A DNA stretch of 34,869 nt from Deltaproteobacteria bacterium (GTDB lineage: Bacteria; Desulfobacterota; WTBG01; JAGOGO01), in assembly GCA_016935335.1 (NCBI GenBank), contig JAFGRE010000110.1:1-34869 (forward strand). The letters run 5' to 3'. Below, piece after piece: positions 25,122-33,957 of this stretch. The first letter of the stretch is position 1, and every line of letters starts with the position of its first letter. The position numbers and the translations under genes were made by a program. The notes beneath the pieces are model-generated. The model was not told the origin of the DNA. It made no database searches and saw only the letters and a program-made list of their open reading frames with translations.

Positions 25122-25131
25122 GTCATGTCAA
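25103..25131 (-). promoter_or_regulatory. Sigma-70 promoter of the dtxR-feo region
   Basis: On the minus strand TTGACA (25126-25131) is followed by exactly 17 bases and TATAGT (25103-25108). Five of six -10 bases and all -35 bases match consensus. The transcription start would be near 25096, about 30 bases before the dtxR ATG at 25064. Confidence 0.8.
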
Positions 25132-25540
25132 GCTTTTTTTAAAAAATGCCTCCAAAAGTGCGTACACCCTCCTCTTAGTCACGACGCGGTCCGCCGTGGT
25201 CTCATCGACACGACATTCCAGAAGAATTTTCTCAAGAGACTGCAGGCCCGTGCTCGTGCTGCTTTAGGGTAATGCACCCTACCCATCGGCGAGATGGTAA
25301 TAATGTGGTTTTGCGCGCAACTCCAGAATGCGTCTCATCATTTCATCTGCCTAAGCAACAGCCCAACATCAGCTTGTGAAGAAATTTCCGCTTTCGCAAT
25401 TGCTGCCACGCTCGAAAAATTACACAATGGGAGTATTGATGACTCGCGAGAACAGAAACGACAAAGAAATACCGATTCTCAAATCAATCCTAAGCGGGTT
25501 AAACACACCGTAAAAATTACTCAATAAGCGGCTATGCCGA
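25132..25540. other. Intergenic region, possible gene remnants
   Basis: About 410 bases between the dtxR promoter and the MFS gene. The plus-strand ORF 25294-25527 has no ribosome binding site; part of it (EEISAFAIAATLEKL) has protein-like composition but I cannot assign it. AGGGT-AATGC-ACCCT near 25266-25280 is a small dyad. Confidence 0.35.
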
Positions 25541-26668
25541 TCAGCGACGGAAGCCGGAGCAGAACCAGATCAACACCACGTTAATGAGAAGAAAGACACC
25601 CAAACCGTCCAGAATTCTGTTGACACCTAATATCTCCGCCGCCGGTCCCGTCACTAGGATAACCAGTCCTCCCACTCCCCAGGCAAATCCTCCCAGCAGC
25701 GATGAAACAAGTGCACGGTGTTGGGGGGCATGTTGCTGCCCGAAATCAATAATGATAGAATACGGAAACATGAGGGCGACGCCGAGAAAGAAAAAAACCG
25801 CTCCCTTCACCTCCACCTGCTGCACATGAACAAAGCATGGTAACAGTATGAGTGAGAGGACGGTCGCGAGCAAAATCACCTTTTTCTCTCCGATTATCTC
25901 GGCCAACCGTGCTCCCATGACCGGACCCGCAGCACACCCAAGCGTGAATACCGATAAGAGCGTCCCGATAACTACGACTGAATACCCTTGTGTGCTCCAT
26001 ACAATCGGTGTGAAGCAGAATAGGTTCATGGTGATGATGGTTATGCACGTTGCGAACATAAAAAGGGCCCTGATCGACTGTATGGTTTGCACCATCCCGG
26101 AAACAGTATAATCTGAGTGTCCTGTTATGGTTTCTCTCTTGGCCGCGAGGCTCCGCAACAAGGCTAACGTAATGGCGGCCCCCGGCAGCAGGAGAAACCA
26201 GGATTTGCCGATACCCGCAAAATCTGTAAAAAGAGAAACAGCAAGGGGTCCGGCGACAAATCCGAGTGAACCCCACAAAAGAAGGAGCGAAATAGCGTGG
26301 CTGTTATTCCGTGACGGTAGACTTCCTATGTAGCCGAAGACCGCTGGATGAAAAGCCGAGATCCCCAGACCCGCAACTGACAAGCATAGCGCCAACAGGC
26401 CGTAACTGTCGCAGAAACCAAGCATGCCAATGGATGCTCCGACCCAGAGAGGCGACCATTCTATAAAAACCTTGTAACCGATCCTGTCTGCTATCCACCC
26501 GAACACGGGCTGCAGCAAAGACGTGAAGAGGGAAAAGACGGAAACCAGGGATCCGGTCAACGCCAGGGAAAGATCAAGATTTTTCATAAAGAGAGGAAGA
26601 AGAGGCGGGAGAAGACCGGTATATAAGCTGATAAGAAACCGGGCACAATAAATCGCAGCATTTTGCAT
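25541..26668 (-). CDS. MFS transporter, fosmidomycin-resistance (Fsr)-like
   Basis: A 375-residue major facilitator protein with about 11-12 membrane helices. The N-terminal half has the loop motif GWIADRIGYKVFIEW and the helix 4-5 region AGLGISAFHPAVFGYIGSL, where FHPA is typical of the Fsr subgroup. The ORF track starts at a TTG; I prefer the ATG at 26668, though no good ribosome binding site is seen at either. It stands apart from the feo genes (about 480 bases) and is not clearly part of an operon. Drug or metabolite efflux is the family role; substrate unknown. Confidence 0.88.
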   Translation of the reverse strand: MQNAAIYCARFLISLYTGLLPPLLPLFMKNLDLSLALTGSLVSVFSLFTSLLQPVFGWIADRIGYKVFIEWSPLWVGASIGMLGFCDSYGLLALCLSVAGLGISAFHPAVFGYIGSLPSRNNSHAISLLLLWGSLGFVAGPLAVSLFTDFAGIGKSWFLLLPGAAITLALLRSLAAKRETITGHSDYTVSGMVQTIQSIRALFMFATCITIITMNLFCFTPIVWSTQGYSVVVIGTLLSVFTLGCAAGPVMGARLAEIIGEKKVILLATVLSLILLPCFVHVQQVEVKGAVFFFLGVALMFPYSIIIDFGQQHAPQHRALVSSLLGGFAWGVGGLVILVTGPAAEILGVNRILDGLGVFLLINVVLIWFCSGFRR

Positions 26669-26780
26669 TCTATTCAATCACAATGATGGGGTTTGCGCAT
26701 CAGTGGAGCATCCACGTCGCTGTCAAATTTTGAAACGTATTAAAATCATTCTTCTATCTACAATACCATGTGATGGAATC

Positions 26781-26815
26781 AAAAAAAAGCACGGAGTTAC
26801 TGGTCCCCGTGCTTT
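26781..26815 (-). terminator. Intrinsic terminator of the UbiD/DUF1329 cluster
   Basis: On the minus strand AAAGCACGG pairs with CCGTGCTTT around a 12-base loop and runs into eight T residues. It lies about 95 bases after the UbiD stop and would end the envelope operon before the MFS gene. Confidence 0.8.
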
Positions 26816-26910
26816 CGTAGGAGGAGAAGAGATACGTTACGAAATACCGGCAAATTTCATCGTGACAGTTCAGCATGGAACGGTGCTGATTTTGTCGGTT
26901 TTAGTATGAT

Positions 26911-28353
26911 TCAGCGCACGTATTTCATGAGGTCACACGTACCATAATTACAGACATCCGTTTTTAAACACCGCTCCCGCTCGTACGGATCAACGGTGGC
27001 ATCTATTCCCATTTTTGTTACCGGATCCTCCTTGGATTTCCTGCTGGGATCCATGACAAACCCCCAGATTCTTTCGACCACCAAAAGGTCTTCTGCAAGA
27101 TCAGCCCGTGTGGAAATGGCCCAGTTCACCTCATTGGGGTCATCTATGTCGACATCCTTGTTGACGACGACTGCGTACTTTATCCACGGTTCTGATAATG
27201 CGGAAAGAAGTAAATTCTTCCCAAGGCCCCTCTGTACCGGAGGGTAGTCATCCACCTGGATGACACAATTCATAAAGTTGGGCAGTAAATTAATGTTTAC
27301 CACCCTGGAGGAAACGTTTCGCAACATTTGCAGAACCCGGGCTTCCATTGGGACGGCTAGGAGCGATTGCTCCTCTACGGTGCCGGGAAGTATATTTTGG
27401 TAGATCGGATCTTTTCGATGAGTGACACAACTGATGGTGATGACGGGCAGTTCACCTTGGGGGCCGTATATTCGCTGATTTTCTCCCATCGGCCCCTCAA
27501 GACCTGTCTCCTGCCACGATACCGCGCCTTCAAGGATGAATTCCGCGTTTGCCGGCACATAATGATCCACCGTCTTGCAATGGACAACCTCTATTGGTTC
27601 CCCTTTCATCGTGCCCGCGTATTCGAACTCATTTTCTTCATATGGTATGCCCGACTCCGAGGCAAACATCATATACGGGTCCGCACCGATAATGATGGCA
27701 ACCGGCATATCCTGCTTGAGAACTTTGTACTTATTGAATATCATCCAGTTGTGCTGCATCGGTGCGAAAAAAATATTCAAGTGCCGCCCTTCCCGATACA
27801 TCATCCGGCAAATTGAGGAATTTACCTTTCCCGTGTCGGGATCTTTCGTTACCACAATCCCTGCGGTGATATAGTAGTTCGCGTCTTTCTCATAGTTCCA
27901 GGGAATCGACATAATTTCCCGGAGATCTGAGAGTTTTTCGTGCACGACTTCCTGACACGGTGCGGCGTCAACAGCCTTGACCGGCAGTCTTTGGGCATTT
28001 TTAAATGAAGTCACCTTTTTGACCAACTCCTGGGGCTTAACATCGAACATGTACGCAATCATCTTTCGAGAAATATAAATATTCCCCAACATCTTCCGCC
28101 CTTGGCCATCCACGTCCGTAAAAAGGACGGCTTTGTCCATCTCCTTGAGTATCTTCATTTGAACCGTCGCAGCTTCATGCTTACTGCTTACCGCTTTCTC
28201 AACCGTAACAAGCTCACCCTTCTGATCAAGGAAGTCTATAAACCCACGGAGATCGTCGAACGCACGTGCTTGCTGACTTCCCAAAAAGCTAATCACGAAA
28301 AACGAGGCCAGCACCAGAAAACAATATTGCTGTTTGCCCCAAAAACCAACCAT
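26911..28353 (-). CDS. UbiD-family decarboxylase with N-terminal signal peptide
   Basis: A 480-residue UbiD-type protein. UbiD enzymes use prenylated FMN for reversible decarboxylation of aromatic or unsaturated acids and are normally cytosolic. Here residues 1-31 look like a Sec signal (CFLVLASFFVISFLGS with an ARA cleavage site) before the standard UbiD beginning FDDLRGFIDFLDQKGELV. The ATG is fixed by AAAGGAGG five bases upstream. The catalytic set is present with fungal Fdc1 spacing: Arg183, Glu286 and Glu291 (LEGPMGEN), Asn178 and His201 for metal/phosphate binding, with Glu242/244 near the third ligand. There is no twin-arginine motif. It is last in a cluster with DUF1329, DUF1302, MMPL and YCF48 genes. 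Substrate unknown. Confidence 0.9.
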   Translation of the reverse strand: MVGFWGKQQYCFLVLASFFVISFLGSQQARAFDDLRGFIDFLDQKGELVTVEKAVSSKHEAATVQMKILKEMDKAVLFTDVDGQGRKMLGNIYISRKMIAYMFDVKPQELVKKVTSFKNAQRLPVKAVDAAPCQEVVHEKLSDLREIMSIPWNYEKDANYYITAGIVVTKDPDTGKVNSSICRMMYREGRHLNIFFAPMQHNWMIFNKYKVLKQDMPVAIIIGADPYMMFASESGIPYEENEFEYAGTMKGEPIEVVHCKTVDHYVPANAEFILEGAVSWQETGLEGPMGENQRIYGPQGELPVITISCVTHRKDPIYQNILPGTVEEQSLLAVPMEARVLQMLRNVSSRVVNINLLPNFMNCVIQVDDYPPVQRGLGKNLLLSALSEPWIKYAVVVNKDVDIDDPNEVNWAISTRADLAEDLLVVERIWGFVMDPSRKSKEDPVTKMGIDATVDPYERERCLKTDVCNYGTCDLMKYVR

Positions 28354-28508
28354 TTCTACCTCCTTTAGTAATTGATTACCCTTACAGTAGGGACTTCTAC
28401 CCGCCTTCTTCGACTTTCAATCCGGTTTGCCCTTATCTTTCACCCGCCGGACTGCAACAATCGCTGGTTATCGTGAATCCCATTCTCCAGTCTTAACCAT
28501 CTCTCTTT

Positions 28509-28552
28509 TGGTCATAGGCACCATGCGTATGGCCGGATGGCGTCTATGACCA
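28509..28552 (-). repeat. Long hairpin between DUF1329 and UbiD genes
   Basis: TGGTCATAG (28509-28517) and CTATGACCA (28544-28552) are perfect complements; the stem continues inward with a G-T pair and four more pairs around one mismatch. The loop region contains a second small dyad (CCAT-GCGT-ATGG). No T tract follows. It may stabilise or process the mRNA in the 233-base gap. Confidence 0.6.
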
Positions 28553-28586
28553 TCATCTCGCATTCTTTGGCTTATTGCTTTACCGC

Positions 28587-29906
28587 TTATTTCCCAAGCG
28601 ATAACAACTTTTGGAGGCTGTAACTCTTCGGGTCTGAGCCCCGATCATAGGTAATTGTATCCGCAAAAAATCGAGAAGAGTGTCCCGTCTGCAAATCGTG
28701 CATCGCAAATCCATACCATTGCGCGTAGTTTGAACCATCAACTTGGAAATATCCTCCCCGGTGCGCAATGTAAGCCTTATAGATTTTTCCTTGCCGATCG
28801 TAAATATCCCCTACCTGAACCTGAAGGATCGGAGACCAGCACTCCGGAGCCGGCACATAAAGGACTCTCTTGCTATAAACATGTTTTTCTTTGGGGGTCC
28901 CTTCCAAAATATAAACCGGGGTTACCGCCCACCATACCCGTAAGAATTTCTTGCCCACATCGTACTGCACTCTGGATGGATCCGGATATCCGTCTTCACC
29001 CGATAGCGGCGAGGGATCATCTTCGGGGAAGGGAACTTTGGTGGCGGGCGTCAGAATATACTTCTTCCCCAGCAGCTTAAAATCCCAGTAGGCGAAAGGG
29101 TCGTTTGCAAGACCGGGGTCGCAACTGAGGATATCTGATCCGCCAATGTTATCCTGATATGTAGTAGCGCTAACCCGCAAGGTTCTCTTGAAGGCCGGCA
29201 AATAGGCAAACCCCGTATCAATATTCTTCGTGTCATCATAGTAACGGATACTGAACTGACCAAGCCCCTTCATGTTGAGCGGCTCGAGAAATACCGCTAC
29301 TCTCCGATAATTCTCATTATCGAGACCAGGATACGAACCAAGGGGTTCGTTTTTCAATCTACCATTGCAGCGCACGTAGCTTGCACGGTATTTGTAAGTC
29401 TTATAATTTTCTCCCTCGCTGTTATTGAAAATGAGCCATTGATTCGGGAAATAATATTCATCTGCAGCCCATCCGAATTTCAAATTGGCGAGGACATCAC
29501 TCGCAGTTTTCGGATCGGTAGAAGGCAATCCCCCCGGCCAGGGCGAACCATCCTGGAGATAAACGGTACCATTTTCATCGATTACCGCTTTACCTTTATT
29601 CTTTTCGGTAGCATCCAGGAAATGTTTGGGTGCGAGTTTGTCTGTGGGAAGATGCTCACCCATAATCAACTTCATTCCCTTCTGGACGCACTCACACACG
29701 CCTGCCGAGAGATAATCTTTTACAAGATCGACATTGCTACTATCTATGACGTCACCAAGTTTTACCTTCCCACCGGTGAGCTCTTCAATGGTCGGAACTT
29801 TTTCGTCGCCAAATGCGGTTTCGACCCCGGAGACCAGAACAAGATTCATGCCGGAAAAAACCAAAAAACCTATCAAAAATGCGATTGTTTTAGAATATGA
29901 TCTCAT
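28587..29906 (-). CDS. DUF1329 family periplasmic/outer-membrane-associated protein
   Basis: A 439-residue exported protein. A signal peptide (TIAFLIGFLVFSGMNLVLVSGVETAFG) precedes the DUF1329 core, recognisable by LAPKHFLDAT..., a GSPWPGG-like segment, NYRRVAVFLEPLNMKGLGQFSIRYYD and RTLRVSATTYQDNIGGSDILSCD. The fold is thought to resemble LolA/LolB, so it may bind a lipid or hydrophobic molecule. An AGGAGG site lies seven bases before the ATG. DUF1329 proteins are regularly encoded next to DUF1302 proteins and MMPL exporters in proteobacteria that use hydrophobic substrates; the same neighbours are found here. Role in carrying such compounds through the periplasm is inferred. Confidence 0.87.
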   Translation of the reverse strand: MRSYSKTIAFLIGFLVFSGMNLVLVSGVETAFGDEKVPTIEELTGGKVKLGDVIDSSNVDLVKDYLSAGVCECVQKGMKLIMGEHLPTDKLAPKHFLDATEKNKGKAVIDENGTVYLQDGSPWPGGLPSTDPKTASDVLANLKFGWAADEYYFPNQWLIFNNSEGENYKTYKYRASYVRCNGRLKNEPLGSYPGLDNENYRRVAVFLEPLNMKGLGQFSIRYYDDTKNIDTGFAYLPAFKRTLRVSATTYQDNIGGSDILSCDPGLANDPFAYWDFKLLGKKYILTPATKVPFPEDDPSPLSGEDGYPDPSRVQYDVGKKFLRVWWAVTPVYILEGTPKEKHVYSKRVLYVPAPECWSPILQVQVGDIYDRQGKIYKAYIAHRGGYFQVDGSNYAQWYGFAMHDLQTGHSSRFFADTITYDRGSDPKSYSLQKLLSLGK

Positions 29907-29961
29907 TATGCTTCCTCCTATGCATTAAATTCCTCCTGCCCTTCCATGTGTCTTGCAACCA

Positions 29962-31470
29962 TTAAAACTGAAACGTCACCCTCCCGTATAGGGTATCGGC
30001 CCAATACATACTGCCGAATCTGGCCGCTCTTCTCTCGCTCCCGGCGAGAAATACGGCGTAGATGTCGAAATACCAATCATCACCATATTGATATCTGAAT
30101 TGAGGTTTGATCAACCAAGCATCATCGGTATCATAAATGAACTGGCAGGCGACATAGTAATCGTTGTGCCAGAAGGGCTGTTTGAATTGAAAAGTAAGGT
30201 TCTCTACCGTCTTATCGATCTTACTGTTTCCTCCCCCTAAAATCCTATTCTCATCACCTTCAACCACTGTCTGAGTAAACTGGAACTGAAGATTACACAT
30301 GCTCGAGTGGAGGAACTGCTTTGGCACAATTTGTGTTAATCGATCAACCCTAATCGCATACTTCCACGTCCCTTGGTCCTTAATTTCAGGCCTGCTGGCG
30401 CCTGTTGCCGCATCTCCGTATGGTTGATTCGGAATCCATGCGCCTTCAAATGTGACGACGGCGTTTAAAGGGTCTCCCAAGTCGTAGTTCATTGACAATC
30501 CGTAGAGGTCAATAGGCTCGTATTCTCCGGTTACAATCATGGCGTAACGGGTAAAATCCCCGGCACCTGCTCTCAAGGGGACCCCGCGGATCGGATCAGG
30601 CGTAAGCCGCTGGTACCTAAAGTTTGATCCCTGATTGTGCAAATGCATATAATTGAGAGTCGCATAGAACCCGCCAACCATCCCTCCCACTCGCATTCCA
30701 TACTCCATCTTCCCTCGGTTGTCTCTTGGCACGACCCGCAGGAATCCGGGTAACGCACGAAGATTAAATGGTGATCCTGACTCCGGGTCGATAGTCGGAA
30801 CAACATCCCCAGGGTTCAAATAACCCTCTACGGTCAAGTCATTCAACCACGAGACAAGATTTCTCTTGATATTGTAACTAGCGCGTATCGACCACACGGG
30901 AATTCGAATATTTTCAAACTCCTCGGGCTCAAAGAGAAAATTCCAGCTTCGATCAAGATTGTTGGCGGCATCAAGGATTCGTCCTCCGATCATTTCACCC
31001 CACACAATCTGTTGCTTTCCAAGTCGAAGCCATAAATCTTTTATAGTGAAATCAGCGTACAATTCCCATATTTCAAAACGATAATCGTCTTTGCTGGCCT
31101 TGAGCATCGTCCAGTCATCGTCAGGCACATCCACCGGAAAGGCGTTGTATTTCGCGATCTCGTCATCCCACCGGTATGTCTGATCTCCGGTTATCCGCAT
31201 GTTCGAATAGATCTTAAAAGAGTCACACGGCTTGTAAGTCCATTCCATCTGAAAAAAGGACCTGGCCAAATTGAGGTCATTGTTATCGCGGCCAAACTGG
31301 GCATTATTAGGATTTTTTTGGGCAATGTGCAGGCCCAGTTCATAGCGGAGGAATCCCGCAACGGAAAGACTATCGGTGAGTTGGATCTCACACCTGGTCG
31401 GCTGAAATGTTCCCGCCGCTAAAACCAGCACTATCATGCAAATTACCGATGCGAATATTTTTCTCTTCAT
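29962..31470 (-). CDS. DUF1302 outer-membrane beta-barrel protein
   Basis: A 502-residue barrel. The start is moved to ATG 31470 (MKRKIFASVICM), where GAGGAGGG lies just upstream; the track's start is 20 codons earlier. A signal peptide (ASVICMIVLVLAAGTF) is followed by amphipathic strands, the characteristic LWLRLGKQQIVWGEMIGGRILDAANNLD block and a C-terminal aromatic residue in YGRVTFQF, which the Bam complex recognises. DUF1302 proteins are porin-like and partner DUF1329 proteins. It may let hydrophobic substrates cross the outer membrane. It starts 146 bases after the MMPL gene and stops 55 bases before DUF1329. Confidence 0.88.
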   Translation of the reverse strand: MKRKIFASVICMIVLVLAAGTFQPTRCEIQLTDSLSVAGFLRYELGLHIAQKNPNNAQFGRDNNDLNLARSFFQMEWTYKPCDSFKIYSNMRITGDQTYRWDDEIAKYNAFPVDVPDDDWTMLKASKDDYRFEIWELYADFTIKDLWLRLGKQQIVWGEMIGGRILDAANNLDRSWNFLFEPEEFENIRIPVWSIRASYNIKRNLVSWLNDLTVEGYLNPGDVVPTIDPESGSPFNLRALPGFLRVVPRDNRGKMEYGMRVGGMVGGFYATLNYMHLHNQGSNFRYQRLTPDPIRGVPLRAGAGDFTRYAMIVTGEYEPIDLYGLSMNYDLGDPLNAVVTFEGAWIPNQPYGDAATGASRPEIKDQGTWKYAIRVDRLTQIVPKQFLHSSMCNLQFQFTQTVVEGDENRILGGGNSKIDKTVENLTFQFKQPFWHNDYYVACQFIYDTDDAWLIKPQFRYQYGDDWYFDIYAVFLAGSERRAARFGSMYWADTLYGRVTFQF

Positions 31471-31616
31471 GACCCTCCTCCTATTGTTATTCATCTTCCA
31501 AACTTTTTTGAGGGGAGCCCCATGCCCCAAACCTCACTCACAAAGATCCTTCCTGCAGCCGTCTCACCTCCATTCTCCAGTCTATTTTGTTGTTTGGTAA
31601 TGTACCACTCTCATGA

Positions 31617-33944
31617 TTAGGCTCTTCCAAGAAATTTTGGTTTAAAAACATATACCAGCGCAGGGATTAGTAATAGTGCCCCGATCATATTGATGAACAT
31701 GATAATCCCCAGGAGTAATCCCATTTCGGCCTGGAATCTCATACTCGAGAGAAAATACCAGAATATTACTCCCGCGATCATGGCTGCGGTTGTGAAAAAA
31801 ATGGCTTTCCCCGTACTCCTCACGGCTTTCGCGGCTGTATCATAGCTATATCCGCCCATAGCTTTATATTCCTCGCATAGACGGCTGAGGAGGTAAACCC
31901 CATAGTCAATACCAACACCGACACCCACGGAGATTATCGGGAGAGTGTTAATATTAAGTCCGATACCCATAAATTTCATTATGCTCAGCGTTACCAGATT
32001 AGCAAGGTTAAGGGGGATCATCAGAATCAAGGCGGCAACGATGGACCGATAGGTAAGCGAGCAAAGTAAGAAGATAGCTGTAGTAACGAGGAGTATATTG
32101 AGAAACTGGGACTCCTTCACCGTTTCATTTATCGCCGCCAACATTCCTATCGTGCCTGAGGCCAACTCCATGGTGACATTGTTTTCTCCCAGCAGATCTT
32201 TAGATTCTTCCCCGAATCTCTTTGCCCACGACAACGCGTCCCTGATGGTATCACCCATATGGTCCTTGAACCACACAATGACATTCGCGCTGCTCCTTTC
32301 TCTGCTAAAGTAAAGATCGTAATCTTCCGGGGCGGACTTGGCCACAAGAAGATAAAAAAGCTGCGTGACCCCCCGCTGCTCCACGGGGAACACCTGCCAC
32401 TTAAAGTAGCCTCCGTAGATACTTCTCTGAATACGGGGTAAAAAGTCCTGTACGGAGAGCGTAGTTGCCACTCTCGGATTTTGCTCCATATGGCGCTGAA
32501 ACGATTCCAGCACATTGAGAAAATTGGTATCTTCGATCGAGTTTTTATCTTGCCCTTCAAAAATTACATACAGCTCTTCCGTCCCGGGAAAGTTCTTATT
32601 GATCTGATCAATGGCCACATTGTATTCTGAATCCGGCCAGAGAATCGGAGTGCCGGGATTCACATCGCCGATTTGGATCTTGGTGGTAATCCAGCCGCCT
32701 ATGACAAAGAGAATAATTGCCGTAATAAAAACACCCCAGCCGGCTTTGCCGAAGCCCAATCGTGCCAGGGGTGCCAACGCGTGATGTATTAACCCTTTCT
32801 TGGGATTTACAATGTCTTCCACATTCCCTGGCGCCTTAAAGAATGAAAGCATAAGTGGCGTGAAGATGATTCCATTAAAAACAATGGTGATGGCCCAAAA
32901 AGAACAGACGTAGGCAAGCTTCTCCATGATAGGTATTGGCGCGACTGAAATGAGCAGAATCCCCAGCGCATCGGTAGTAATTCCTAAAATCCCCGGTGCT
33001 AGCATTGAACTCGAACAATCGACTGCGGCTTTCCTTACATCCCTTGATTCAACGTAGCATTCGAAGTATCGCTCGGTAATCTGGACGGAATGACAGAGAG
33101 CTCTGGCAGCGATTAAGAGCGGAATCACCAAGGTGAGAGGCTCTAAATTGTACCCCAGGAAACCTGCGAAACCCAGCCCCCAAATTGCTCCGATCATCAT
33201 CGCCAATGTCGGTACGATCATTCCAACAAGGTTCCTGAAATAGAGATAGAGTAAAACTATCAGGGTGAAAAAGGTGATTCCGAAGATCCAAAAGGTCTCA
33301 CTCTGATAGCTGAAAATCCATCCCGACAGCATTGGCTCGCCAGCTACAAAAAGTTCATGATTTGAATCCGTAACTTCATCTTTCAAGTCCTGAATATTCT
33401 TAAAAAGCACCTTCGGATCAACCAAGCGGGGGATGAAACTGGCGGAGAATAAAAGGGAGGTTTCATCGCGGGATACCCAGACCCGATAAACCGAGCCGGT
33501 TCTTCGAACCGTCTTCTTGAACTCCTCCATCTCCTCTGCGGTCGAAGGAACGACATCCATAAAGTTTTCAGTTATGATGCCGTCAGCGGTTACCCTTGTT
33601 TTTTTAATTTTCCGTGAAGCTATCGAATAAATCTGGTTGTGATTGACACCCGGAATCAGATCGAGATCATCGGTTATTTTTTGAGCCTTTTTCAAAGTCT
33701 CTTGATTGTAAATGTCCCCCCCTTTGACCTTCAGCATCAATAAAACCTTGTACGGAGCTCCCAGTTGCTCTTCGTATTTCTTATGCGTCTTTACATAGGG
33801 ATGATTCTCAGGCAACAAGTCTTCAAACTGTGTTTCTACTCGCAGATGAACCATCTCCCAGGCAAACAAGGCAGTCACCACAAGCATGGCAACGATCATC
33901 ATCACGCGATGGTCAATCAACCAAATACTAAGCTTTTTCACCAT
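31617..33944 (-). CDS. MMPL/RND superfamily exporter
   Basis: A 775-residue inner-membrane transporter of the RND type (COG1033-like), expected to move lipids or other hydrophobic molecules by proton exchange. The layout is one N-terminal helix (VMMIVAMLVVTALFAW), a periplasmic loop (about 35-215), a block of helices including GMIVPTLAMMIGAIWGLGFAG, then a second helix/loop repeat ending in ISVGVGVGIDYGVYLLSRL and a terminal helix pair. I use ATG 33944 rather than the track's TTG, since CAGGGGAAG precedes it. It begins 13 bases after the YCF48 stop, so the two are co-transcribed. The GIDYG motif is typical of the RND proton-relay helix. Confidence 0.92.
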   Translation of the reverse strand: MVKKLSIWLIDHRVMMIVAMLVVTALFAWEMVHLRVETQFEDLLPENHPYVKTHKKYEEQLGAPYKVLLMLKVKGGDIYNQETLKKAQKITDDLDLIPGVNHNQIYSIASRKIKKTRVTADGIITENFMDVVPSTAEEMEEFKKTVRRTGSVYRVWVSRDETSLLFSASFIPRLVDPKVLFKNIQDLKDEVTDSNHELFVAGEPMLSGWIFSYQSETFWIFGITFFTLIVLLYLYFRNLVGMIVPTLAMMIGAIWGLGFAGFLGYNLEPLTLVIPLLIAARALCHSVQITERYFECYVESRDVRKAAVDCSSSMLAPGILGITTDALGILLISVAPIPIMEKLAYVCSFWAITIVFNGIIFTPLMLSFFKAPGNVEDIVNPKKGLIHHALAPLARLGFGKAGWGVFITAIILFVIGGWITTKIQIGDVNPGTPILWPDSEYNVAIDQINKNFPGTEELYVIFEGQDKNSIEDTNFLNVLESFQRHMEQNPRVATTLSVQDFLPRIQRSIYGGYFKWQVFPVEQRGVTQLFYLLVAKSAPEDYDLYFSRERSSANVIVWFKDHMGDTIRDALSWAKRFGEESKDLLGENNVTMELASGTIGMLAAINETVKESQFLNILLVTTAIFLLCSLTYRSIVAALILMIPLNLANLVTLSIMKFMGIGLNINTLPIISVGVGVGIDYGVYLLSRLCEEYKAMGGYSYDTAAKAVRSTGKAIFFTTAAMIAGVIFWYFLSSMRFQAEMGLLLGIIMFINMIGALLLIPALVYVFKPKFLGRA

Positions 33945-33957
33945 AAGACTTCCCCTG

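Noticed and set aside
25263-25283. TTAGGGTAATGCACCCTA as an IdeR/DtxR box
   Set aside because: Only about 12 of 19 positions match the classical box and no start codon lies suitably near; kept only as a small dyad.
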